A stretch of 36,325 bases of DNA from Myxococcaceae bacterium (lineage in GTDB: Bacteria; Myxococcota_A; Polyangia; Polyangiales; Ga0077539). Positions within the stretch are counted from its first letter, which is position 1, and each line of letters begins with the position of its first letter. This document shows positions 1-9,000 of the stretch, one piece after another. The notes beneath the pieces were generated by a model. That model searched no databases, was not told the origin of the DNA, and was given only the letters and a program-made list of their open reading frames with translations. The translations under genes and the position numbers were made by a program. Where the stretch lies: positions 1 to 36,325 of the forward strand of contig SCUS01000043.1 of assembly GCA_004297725.1 (NCBI GenBank), given 5' to 3'.

Positions 1-3000
1 CGGTCGCCCGCCCCAACGCGGGCCGATCGGCGCCGACGCCCTACGCGGCGAACCGCAGGCAGCAAGGATGCCGCGCTCGGGACCCTACGAAACCAGCGCC
101 CCCGCTTTCGCGGAAGAGCCCGAAATTCGTTGGAATCGAAGTCCCCGCCGAGGGCCTCTAGCTGCGACCGGTCTCGGAATATCTCGGAGTCTGAAGCCAT
201 GTTGAACACGCCTTGCATGAAACTCAAATCCCACGGATTCCCTCCGGCAACGTTTTCGCGCCAAAGCACCCCCGTCCTCCGGTAGATCTGTGCATTAAGC
301 GCCGCATCCCGCTGGAACTGGAAGATCGGGCAGTTAAGGCTATTCGGGTTAATCGCCTCAATGTCCTCCGGCGAGAGCGAGAAGTGGCGGCTTGGCAAGC
401 TAAGCTCGGTCACCGAATGGCCTTGAAAGAAGAAGTCCGGCGCGCACTCGACGATGGAACGACCTGCGACGGTCAGCAGCGCGAATCGGAGCATGTGCCC
501 CTTGCCCGCAGTAAAGAACCCATCGTTCTCAAACTCCCAAAGCGATACCAGCATCCGATCTGAGATCATCGACTGGAAAATGAATCTTGTGTTGTCGTCT
601 GTTGCGATCCCACTCGGCACGATGAAACCGGCAAGGCCATCAGCCCGAAGTAGAGCGCGGTTGTGCTCTGCGAATAGCGCGTAAGTATTGATTCGTCCCC
701 GTGCGCACAGCGGGAATCTGCCCGACGATCGATAAAAGGCATTCTCCCCATCTACAAGGCGGAGCGCTGCCGCGAACTCAGCATGAAGATCGGGATCGCT
801 GATCTTCAACGCGTCGATCATGCGCTTCCGCATGGCTGCGTTGGTTGCGCCTGAAATTTCCGAAGAAAGAACGGCGAACCACTCTTGCTCCTTAACTTCG
901 ACGTGCTCCCAAGGTGGGTTGCCCAGCACCACATCAAAGCCGCCGCGCGCAAATACTTGAGGAAAGGCGAGATGCCAATGGAAAAACTGGTAATCCTGCG
1001 CAAGATCCTTGGTCGTACTGGCCGTCAGTTCCGGTGCAACTCGTCGCTGGTCGCGCATCGCCAGCCACAGATCGTTTGTCGGGGCCGATTCCACGAGAGA
1101 ATCTCTCTTGATCGCCTGAAACGCCATAGAATCGCCTGACGGTGGTGGTTTCGGCCACACAAAGGCAGCACACCAAGAGTCGGCGACGAACTTCTGGTGC
1201 CGGAACGATGGCGACGTGAGGACATCTCCCCACGTCTTCGCTTTACCAACGACTGAGTCGAGGTCGTCGTCCGCGGAGCGGTCGACAGCCTCGACATTAC
1301 GGGCGAGCTCGCTGTACGCATCTGTGGAGTCTACCCATCCAGTCTTAATCTCGAGTTGGCGTGTATTGGGTGCCTTGTTGCGCTTCTTGAGAGCGGCAGC
1401 GACCTTTCTGTCGTCGCCCTCGATGGGGGCCCAAGCCGTGTCGGGAATGCCTCGCTCCAGGAGCTCAGGTGTCGCCCCGAAGAGGGCATTGCCCATTTGC
1501 ACGTGTGAGTCCAGGAAGGACAGCGGCAGTCCAGGCTCCACGGCCTCCATCCAGAGACTTACCTTGCAGAGTTCGACCGCCATCGGGTTGAGGTCGACCC
1601 CGTAGATGCAGCGCCCGACTACCTGCCGCAACGCATGGCGATACTGCGCTGCCGAGGGCGTTCCGCTGGCCTGGAGGCGGGCGACGTGGACCGCGAGTCG
1701 ACGGGCCGCCGCGAGCAGGAAGTGCCCGCTACCACACGCCGGGTCGACCACCGACAGCGAGAGCAGCGCCTCGACGGGGTCACCCTGATTCGCCGCGATG
1801 GTGTCCTTCACGACGGGCTCAAGGGCGCTGTCGAGGAGCACCTGCACCAGCGAGTCGGGCGTGTAGTAGCTGCCCGACGTCTTGCGGGCGTTGCCCTTCG
1901 TCTCCGCCCCCGTCGCGAAGCTGAAGCGGCGCCCCTCCAGCGACACCTGCGGAACCAGCTCCAGCAAGCTCTCGTACACGCTCCCGAGCTCTTCGGGTCC
2001 CATGTCGCGCCAGTTGACCCGGGAGAGTCCGGTCGACCCGAGCAGCCACGAGAGCTTGAAGACGCCCAGCAAAAGGTGGCTGTTGGTGAGCTTCGCCCCG
2101 TCGAGCGAGGGGCACTGACCCTCCGAGAAGAGTCCACCGAGGGCGGGCAGCGCCAGGGCGGGCTCACCCCGCGCGGCCCCGCGGAATACGATCTTCAGCC
2201 CCTCCCAGAGGTCGGTGAAGCGGTCGTGCGCGCTTCGGCGCACCGAGCGCTCGCGCAACCGTCGGAGGCTGTAGCCCTGCTCGTAGAGTGCGCGCGCCGT
2301 GGCACTGGCGTCGGGAGCATGGAGCACCCATCGCTCCTCCGCGGTGATCAGGAAGATCAGACGATACGCGAGGCGCAGCAGCTCCTGATAGAACGCCATG
2401 CGGGAGAGCGTCCCGGCCTCGATGGACGCGCGCAGCGCCGCGTTGTCGGGGTGGGCGATGAAGCCCTGCCCGAAAGCCAGGAGCGCATCCTCGACGCCGC
2501 GGCGGAGGTGATCGCGGGCACGGGTTCCCTCTTCACGGCCGGCGGTGCGCCAGGTCTCCAGCGGGCAGTCAGGCGGAGACGCTTCGGCGTTGCCGAAGCG
2601 CGTCTCGTGAACGAGGAGCCAGAGCGCCGCGAAGTCGGCGTAGCGCTCCTCGGCGAAGATGCGCCCGAGGTCGGCCTCGATCCAGGCGGGTCGGGTGAGA
2701 CTCGCATTGTCGCGCAGGATGCGCAGGGTGACGCCGTCGCACGCGATACCCCACAGGGCCTCGTCGGTGGCGTTGAGGAACTCCTGTGCGAGCCCGAAGG
2801 CGCTCCGCTTGCGCCCGGCCTCGCCGAAGCGCGGCGACGGCGTGTCGAGCCCGGAGTCAGCTGCGGCGATGACCACGGGCACCCGAGTCCCCAGCGCAAA
2901 GGTGGTGACCGGGAAGAGCCGCCCCTCGCGTTCGACGGGCTCTGAGGGCTTGAGCGAGCCGAAACCGAAGACGTCCTTGAGCAGCGAGGTGACGAAGCGC

Positions 3001-3263
3001 TCGCCCAGTGCGACCGGCTCAGCGTGGCGCGCGCGCCCGTGATCGAAGTCCGACCAGTGGGCCTGCGCAATGCGCCAGAAGCGCCCGATTTCGTCGCGAA
3101 GGTTGAGTCCGCGAGGCACCCGGTAGTCCGGCTCGGCTTGCTGCCCGGCGTCGAGCTGCGCGAGGCGGGCGAGCCACTCGGGCGAGAGGAGACCGCCCTC
3201 GATGGACAGCGCCTCGAAGGATAGCTGGGAGGTGCGGGCAGAGGGCTTGCGACGTGAGTTCAC
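1..3263 (-). CDS. Eco57I/PglX-like N6-adenine DNA methyltransferase (DrmMI-like), C-terminus beyond the window
   Basis: Class I SAM-dependent DNA adenine methyltransferase, expected to modify host DNA as the self-marking arm of the helicase operon. Seen: an open frame of about 1087 codons that leaves the left edge. Residues near 460-475 read GSYYTP, near 507 the SAM motif DPACGSGHF, then GVDLNPMAVELC, and near 782 the catalytic NPPWE. This motif order is typical of Eco57I/PglX/DrmMI enzymes of 1200-1500 residues. The start is GTG at 3263, forced by an in-frame stop just upstream (3270-3272). It overlaps the stop of the SNF2 gene in a GTGA, so translation is coupled. The segment from about 1.3 kb to the left edge, which holds NPPWE and the target-recognition part, is visibly richer in A/T than the N-terminal half. 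That fits replacement of the specificity region. I see no nuclease motif in the visible part, so whether it also cleaves (type IIG) is unknown. Confidence 0.85.
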   Translation of the reverse strand, partial: MNSRRKPSARTSQLSFEALSIEGGLLSPEWLARLAQLDAGQQAEPDYRVPRGLNLRDEIGRFWRIAQAHWSDFDHGRARHAEPVALGERFVTSLLKDVFGFGSLKPSEPVEREGRLFPVTTFALGTRVPVVIAAADSGLDTPSPRFGEAGRKRSAFGLAQEFLNATDEALWGIACDGVTLRILRDNASLTRPAWIEADLGRIFAEERYADFAALWLLVHETRFGNAEASPPDCPLETWRTAGREEGTRARDHLRRGVEDALLAFGQGFIAHPDNAALRASIEAGTLSRMAFYQELLRLAYRLIFLITAEERWVLHAPDASATARALYEQGYSLRRLRERSVRRSAHDRFTDLWEGLKIVFRGAARGEPALALPALGGLFSEGQCPSLDGAKLTNSHLLLGVFKLSWLLGSTGLSRVNWRDMGPEELGSVYESLLELVPQVSLEGRRFSFATGAETKGNARKTSGSYYTPDSLVQVLLDSALEPVVKDTIAANQGDPVEALLSLSVVDPACGSGHFLLAAARRLAVHVARLQASGTPSAAQYRHALRQVVGRCIYGVDLNPMAVELCKVSLWMEAVEPGLPLSFLDSHVQMGNALFGATPELLERGIPDTAWAPIEGDDRKVAAALKKRNKAPNTRQLEIKTGWVDSTDAYSELARNVEAVDRSADDDLDSVVGKAKTWGDVLTSPSFRHQKFVADSWCAAFVWPKPPPSGDSMAFQAIKRDSLVESAPTNDLWLAMRDQRRVAPELTASTTKDLAQDYQFFHWHLAFPQVFARGGFDVVLGNPPWEHVEVKEQEWFAVLSSEISGATNAAMRKRMIDALKISDPDLHAEFAAALRLVDGENAFYRSSGRFPLCARGRINTYALFAEHNRALLRADGLAGFIVPSGIATDDNTRFIFQSMISDRMLVSLWEFENDGFFTAGKGHMLRFALLTVAGRSIVECAPDFFFQGHSVTELSLPSRHFSLSPEDIEAINPNSLNCPIFQFQRDAALNAQIYRRTGVLWRENVAGGNPWDLSFMQGVFNMASDSEIFRDRSQLEALGGDFDSNEFRALPRKRGRWFRRVPSAASLLPAVRRVGRRRRSARVGAGD

Positions 3264-6067
3264 GAGGGGTCACCGGCCTGGGGCATGAGGACGTAGACGC
3301 CGATCACGTCGGCCGGCAGGAGCGCCTTCACCCCGTACCGCCCGCGCGCCTCGGAGGCGTCGCGCACCTCGCGGTGCTCCTTGAGCAGCGCGTCAGCGCG
3401 GCGCTGGGCGAAGGCGTCGAGGTCGGCCGTGCGCTCGCCGACGAAGCCGAGGGCTTGGGACGCCACCCGGGTTCTCGCGGCGGCCGGGAGGTCGCCGGCT
3501 GGGGGCGGGACGAGGAGCGCCAGCGCCGCGTCGCCCTCGACGAGCCGCGGCGTCGTGGCGCCCACCCATGCGAGCGCGGCCGCCTCCTCGACGAGCAGGC
3601 TGCTCACCACCCCAGCCCGCTGAACGGTGAGCTGGTGGCGCAGCCGCAGGATCGCCACGACGGTGCGCTTCGTCACCGCGGAGGATACCCAGCACCCGGC
3701 GCGGCCGAGCACCCCGAGGTCGTCCTGAGCGCCCACGGCGCCCGCAGCGAGCGTGCGCTCGAGGAGGGCCTCGGCGAGCACCGACACCAGCGGGTGGCTG
3801 CGGTGCACCGCGTGGCAACGCGCCGGGGGGGGATAGGCGAAGTCGATGAAGAGGGTGCCCGCGAGCCCCTCGGCGTCGAGCCGTTCCCGGAGGTCTGGGG
3901 GGAGCGTCGAGAGAGGGGCCTTGAAGCCGCTGCGCAGCGCCTCGAGGCCCGCGCCGAAGCGGGCCAGGGCCGCTCCGACGAAGCGCTCGACCTCGGCGCG
4001 GCCACCCACCGCCGCGAGCGCCTTCTTCCACTCGACGAGAACGTCTTCGGGCTTCATGCGGCGCTGCGCGAAGATCGTGAGGTTCTGCCTCGCCTTCTCG
4101 GCGGCGTCACTCCAGCGGGTGTCGAGCGTGAGGGCGTCGGGGCTCGCACCGAAGTCCAGGGACTGCTGCCGCATGTCGCCGCGCTTGCGCAGGAGAACGG
4201 CCTTCATGAGGGCCTGCGTCAACGTGTGGTTGTCGTCAGGGAGCGGCACCGACACGCCGAGCTCCTCGCGGATCTTGGTGGCCTTGCGGAGGATCACTTC
4301 GAGCACGGCCCCATCGACGGGGTTGTTCGCGCCGTAGATGAGCGTCGCGCGTACGGTCTTCTTCTTCTGCCCGAAGCGATCGACGCGACCTTCACGCTGC
4401 TCGTGGCGCGTGGGGTTCCACGAAAGGTCGTAGTGCACGACCGCGTCGAAGGCGTCCTGGAGGTTGATGCCCTCGGAGAGGCAGTCGGTGGCCACAAGCA
4501 CGCGGGACTGCTCGCTCTCGCCAAGCGCGTCGACCTTCTCGCGGCGCTCGTCGGAGGTGATCTCGCCGGTAACGACGCCGACGGCGACATTCTTCAGGCG
4601 CTCCTGGAGGTGCTTCGCCACATATCGCGCGGTGGCGATGTACCGGCAGAACACCACGGGGTTGAAGCCCTCCTCGACGAGCTTCTTCACGTGGTCGGAG
4701 AGCAGCGCGAGCTTGGGGTCGCCCGCCGTGCCGGCGAGATGCTCGGCCTGCGCGATGAGCGCGTCGAGCGCGGGGGCGTCGGATGCGACGGGAGGCTCGA
4801 GGTCGTCGTCGTCGAGCCGATCGGCGGCCCCGTCGAACACGCGGTCGACCAGGGTCTCGTCCTCACTCGCCTCGGTACCCGTTCCCGCGCGGGTACGCAG
4901 GGCCAGCAGGGCCGCCGCGGGCGACGAGGCGACGCAGCGCATGAGCGCGAGCGTCCCCCAGAAGTTGAGCCGCTGGCGGCGTGCGTCGCCCTCCGCCGCC
5001 GCGACGACCGTCGCGCAGTAGTCGAGCACGGCACCGAAGAAGCGCTCCCACGCGCCGCCGAGCTTGTAGGTGAGCTCCGTGGTGAGCCGCCGGGGGAAGA
5101 GTTCGCCTTCGCTCCACTCGGCGATGTCGGGTCGGCGGCGCTGGACGAAGTGCTTGGAGAGTTCGTCGCGGAGCTGGCGATGGGCTCCGCTCTGCGCGCC
5201 CTGCAGCGTCGCGAACGCCGGGTCGAGCAGCCCGAGCAGGCGGTAGAACGCCCCCTCGTCGCCGCTGTGCGGCGTGGCTGTGAGCAGCACCAGCTGCCGC
5301 TTTGAATCGGTCGCGAGGTCGGCCAGTAGCTGGTAGCGCTTCTGTTGTCCCTGGCCGGTGCCGGCGCAGGCGTGGGCCTCGTCAACGATCACGAAGTTGG
5401 GGCACGCCCGCAGGAAGTCGCTGCGCCGCTTGTCGTTCTTGATGTAGTCGAGGCTCACCACGGTGAAGGGGTGGGCGTAGAAGATGCTGTCTCCGACGGG
5501 CAGATCGCGCTCGAGGCGCGCGGCCCCGGTGGCCGTGACGGGTACCGCGCGGAGGTGGAAGCGCTCGTCGAGTTCGGCGGTCCATTGCTCGACGAGGTGC
5601 GGGGGGCAGAGGACGGTGAAGCGGTCGATGTCGCCGCGGTCGACGAGCTCGCGCGCGATGAGCGCGGCCTCGATGGTCTTGCCGACGCCGACGTCATCGG
5701 CGATGAGGAGGCGCACGACGTCGAGCTTGAGCGCCATGAGCAGCGGCACGAGCTGGTAGGCCCGCGGCTCGACGGCGATCTGACCGACCGCACGGAAGGG
5801 ACCGGCGCCCCGCCGCAACGAGAGCAGGAGCGCGTCGCGCAGGAGTGCCGCGGCACCGTGGCTCGCGACCTGATCGACGGTCGGAAGGGGGAAGGTCGCG
5901 TCGGTGACGGGCTCGACCTCGAGGCCCAGGTGCAGGAACGTCTGATCGGCCTCGGACCCGGAGATGGGACGTACGCGAAGCACCTCGGCGTCGCTGCCGT
6001 TGAGGACGATCCACTCTCGTCCGCGGGCGCGGACGAGGGAGCCGGGGCTGAACTGGGCAGTCGTCAC
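3260..6067 (-). CDS. SNF2-family helicase/translocase, DISARM DrmD-like
   Basis: Superfamily 2 Swi2/Snf2-type dsDNA translocase of 935 residues. Motifs in order: Walker A ADDVGVGKT (about 123-131), DEAH (229-232), LLTATPHSGDE (about 261-271), a helicase C-terminal half with VATDCLSEGINLQ (about 525-537), and the arginine-finger motif QREGRVDRFGQ (about 557-567). The DEAH/TATPHSGD/EGINLQ combination and the length match DrmD, the class 1 DISARM SNF2 helicase (family knowledge). The start is GTG at 6067, overlapping the DUF1998 helicase stop in a GTGA; the 3' end overlaps the methyltransferase start the same way. The three genes are thus one coupled operon. Inferred role: tracking on incoming DNA together with the large helicase, with methylation state separating self from non-self. 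RapA-like helicases are a more distant alternative; the context argues for defence. Confidence 0.88.
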   Translation of the reverse strand: MTTAQFSPGSLVRARGREWIVLNGSDAEVLRVRPISGSEADQTFLHLGLEVEPVTDATFPLPTVDQVASHGAAALLRDALLLSLRRGAGPFRAVGQIAVEPRAYQLVPLLMALKLDVVRLLIADDVGVGKTIEAALIARELVDRGDIDRFTVLCPPHLVEQWTAELDERFHLRAVPVTATGAARLERDLPVGDSIFYAHPFTVVSLDYIKNDKRRSDFLRACPNFVIVDEAHACAGTGQGQQKRYQLLADLATDSKRQLVLLTATPHSGDEGAFYRLLGLLDPAFATLQGAQSGAHRQLRDELSKHFVQRRRPDIAEWSEGELFPRRLTTELTYKLGGAWERFFGAVLDYCATVVAAAEGDARRQRLNFWGTLALMRCVASSPAAALLALRTRAGTGTEASEDETLVDRVFDGAADRLDDDDLEPPVASDAPALDALIAQAEHLAGTAGDPKLALLSDHVKKLVEEGFNPVVFCRYIATARYVAKHLQERLKNVAVGVVTGEITSDERREKVDALGESEQSRVLVATDCLSEGINLQDAFDAVVHYDLSWNPTRHEQREGRVDRFGQKKKTVRATLIYGANNPVDGAVLEVILRKATKIREELGVSVPLPDDNHTLTQALMKAVLLRKRGDMRQQSLDFGASPDALTLDTRWSDAAEKARQNLTIFAQRRMKPEDVLVEWKKALAAVGGRAEVERFVGAALARFGAGLEALRSGFKAPLSTLPPDLRERLDAEGLAGTLFIDFAYPPPARCHAVHRSHPLVSVLAEALLERTLAAGAVGAQDDLGVLGRAGCWVSSAVTKRTVVAILRLRHQLTVQRAGVVSSLLVEEAAALAWVGATTPRLVEGDAALALLVPPPAGDLPAAARTRVASQALGFVGERTADLDAFAQRRADALLKEHREVRDASEARGRYGVKALLPADVIGVYVLMPQAGDPS

Positions 6068-9000
6068 GAGGCTCTCCCGAGATGGCGCGCGAGCACCGCG
6101 AAGCTCTCGCTCCAGCGAGCTTCATCCGCGGCAAAGGCAATGATTTCGAACCCCTGATCCGCGAGCGCGGCGACTGCCTCGGCGGGTGCCTCGCCCACGG
6201 TGGCGGCGACGTAGTGGTTGCGCCACACGAGGTCGAGGGTCACCGCCGCAGAGACGATCGGGCGGGCGTCGGGCCCGGGCAGGCCGAGCGCGGCCGCCTG
6301 CTCGAACCAGCGCGCCCCCTGGGGTGAGAGGCCGTCCCTGGCTGCGACGACAGCGGGGGCCGCGCCGTCGCCACCGGCGGGTGCGACGATGTGCATCGTT
6401 GCGCGCGCGAGACGCAGGAGGATCTCTCGCGCAGCCTTGTCGCGCCGGTTGAGCAGCTCGTGGTCTGGTTGGTTGTAGTACGAGAGCAGGCAGCGGTAGC
6501 AGCCCGCCACGCAGGCGGTGTCGGGCTCATCGACCAGGCCCTCGATCGATCCGGGGAGCGCGGCATCCTCGACGTCGAGGTGAAGAATGGCGAGCGCCTT
6601 TCGCGCCACCGACGCGATCGCGCCCGGCTCGGCCACCAGTCGCGAGAGCACCCCGGCGCCCCCTTCGGTCGCCTCGTAGAACAGGAAGCCGTTGCGCCGT
6701 TCGCGCGAGGGCATGGGCTCGGCGAGCACCTCGCCCTCCTCAAGCTGGTAGACAGACTCGATGCCACGAAGCAGCGCGTGCTGCACGGTGGCCGCGGTGG
6801 CCTCTGCGGGGGTCGCGCCGGGGAGCTGCACCAGCAACGCGTTCTTCTGATCGCGCACGATCGGCACGATCTGCTGCCGTGCGGCCGCCGTCGGGTCGGG
6901 CGGCCCCTCGTCGTTCTCGTCTTCGCCCCGTGCCCAATAGCCCGAAATGGGATCGATGGTGTACCCGAGCTTCGACCGGTCGACCCGGCGCCGGAGGCCC
7001 TTGTTCACCCGGGTGATGCTCGCACCCGCGCCGTAGGCGAGGCGCACGATGTCGCCGTCCTGGTCGGCAGCAGCGCCCCGGCGCACGTCGAGGCCGTGAT
7101 CGCGCACGGCCCACTCGAAGGTCGTCTGCAGCTCGAAGCCTTGGCGCTGGCGCTCTTCGACGTTGGCCGTGATGCGCTCGGCCGGCTGGGTTGCGACATT
7201 CTCGATGCGGTAGAGGTTCTCGATGCGCTCGGCTTCGCTGAGCGGAAGGCCGCACGCATGGCAGACCGATGGCGCCTCGTCGAAGTGTCCGGCGCCGCAC
7301 GACCGGCAGATTCGCACCGCCTTGGTGGGCAGGTGCGCTTCGGCTGTGGAGCTATCGCGCTGCCCGAGCGTGAGCATCGCGCGGGCGACGCGGAACGCGC
7401 GGCCCTCGTGGTAGACGAGGCTCCGGGGGCCGAACTCCGAGAGGGCCAGGAAGCGCGGTCGCTGGAGGTACGTCTGCCGTCCGCGGTTGTCCTTGGTGCT
7501 CGGGATGAACGCCATGAGCGGCAGCCGCGGGAAGTTGTAGCCGGGGAGGAACCCCTCGGTGGCGAGGTAGCGGTACGTGTAGAAGTCGTTCGTCGAGCTG
7601 CCGCTGTCCTTCTGGAGAAGGGAGAGCTGCTCTATCGCTTGTGCGTGTCGCCCCTGCGCGCTCCGCCGATCCTGCGGGGGCGCCGCGTAGTCGTCCATCG
7701 TGCGGCGCGCGGCGTCACGCTGCTCCTCGGCGGCGGAGAAGAGCTCGCGCCAGCGATTGAAGGCGCGCTCGAATCGGCCGAGGCTCTGCGCCGCGAGGTC
7801 GGCAGCGTACCGATCTCGCCCCGTGTACCAGGGCGCGGCCGAGGTCGTCAGGTCGTCGGTGAGCATGTCGAGCACGCGCCCCATGCGGGCGGCGGCCTCG
7901 TCGGCGACTCGAGGACGCGCGAGGGGCGCGCGCACCTCGGGGCGCAGCGGGCGCCCGACGGCTTTCAGGTCGAGGAGCTCGGCGATCGAGCCGTCGAGGG
8001 GCTCCTCGGAGGCCGCGAGCCACACGGCCTGAAGGTGACTATCGACGAGGTCGCGGTTGGCGAGCTCGAGGGTCGGCGGCCTGACCTCGCCGTGCACCAT
8101 CGCCTTGGGATTGCGGAAGAAGTACTGGTCGTGGGGCCCCTGCGCGGAGCAGTAGGTCAGCACGAGCGCGGCCTGGCCGCTGCGGCCCGCGCGCCCCGAT
8201 CGCTGGGCGTAGTTGGCGGGCGTCGGCGGGACGTTGCGTAGGTACACGGCGTTGAGCGCCGAGATGTCGACGCCGAGTTCCATCGTCGGCGAGCAGAAGA
8301 GCACGGGGAGAAAGCGGCCGGCCTCGCCCAGCTCGCGTAGGTGCTGCTTGTCCTGCTCGAGGGCGGCCTTCTCTTCGGTCCCGTAGCGGAAGCGCTTCTC
8401 GCGCACGGCGCGGCGTTCACCGTCGACCTGCGCGGTGTGCTCGCGCGCCTCGAACCCGAACAGAGGATGCACGGGCGCGCGCAGCATCGCGGCGAGGTTG
8501 GCGTAGTAGTCGCGGAAGAAGGGGTTGGCCTTGTCGGTGGGCGTGCCGACCTTGAAGAGCACGCACGAGTCAACGAGCTGCCAACCCTGCGCCCCGTCGA
8601 AGGGGGTGGACTCCTCAGATACCAGCCCGTGCTCCTTGGCGGTCGCGAGGAGCGCGTTGATGAGCGCTTCGAACTCTGCCGTCTTCAGGTCGCGAATCGC
8701 GCCGGTGCTCCAGAGCTTCGGTCGCCGCAGGAGCTTGCCGAGCGCGCTCCGAGTGCCGCCGCGCACGACGAGGTCTTCGTCGCGGAGGGTGGTCTCCTTG
8801 GGGGCGGGCGCCTTCACCATGAGATAGCGCCCGGGCCGCGGGTGCTCGTCGGAAGCGAAGCCCCACGGTGAGCGCAAGCGGCTGTGCGATCGCGCCGCCA
8901 TCTTCTCGATCTCCTGCCCGTCGAGCACGAGGCTCTTGATCGCCATGCCCTGACGAAGGTGGTCGAAGAGGGCATGGAAGACCTGCGCCCGTACGGTGGG

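Noticed and set aside
1635..2945. 436-codon rightward open frame
   Set aside because: Antisense to the methyltransferase; Arg/Gly/Ala-rich with no recognisable domain.
3254..6157. Long rightward open frames opposite the SNF2 helicase
   Set aside because: Low-complexity composition and no motifs; the complementary strand has a full set of SNF2 motifs.
6391..8241. 616-codon rightward open frame opposite the large helicase
   Set aside because: No domain pattern; lies wholly within the helicase coding region with its GRAGR and zinc motifs.
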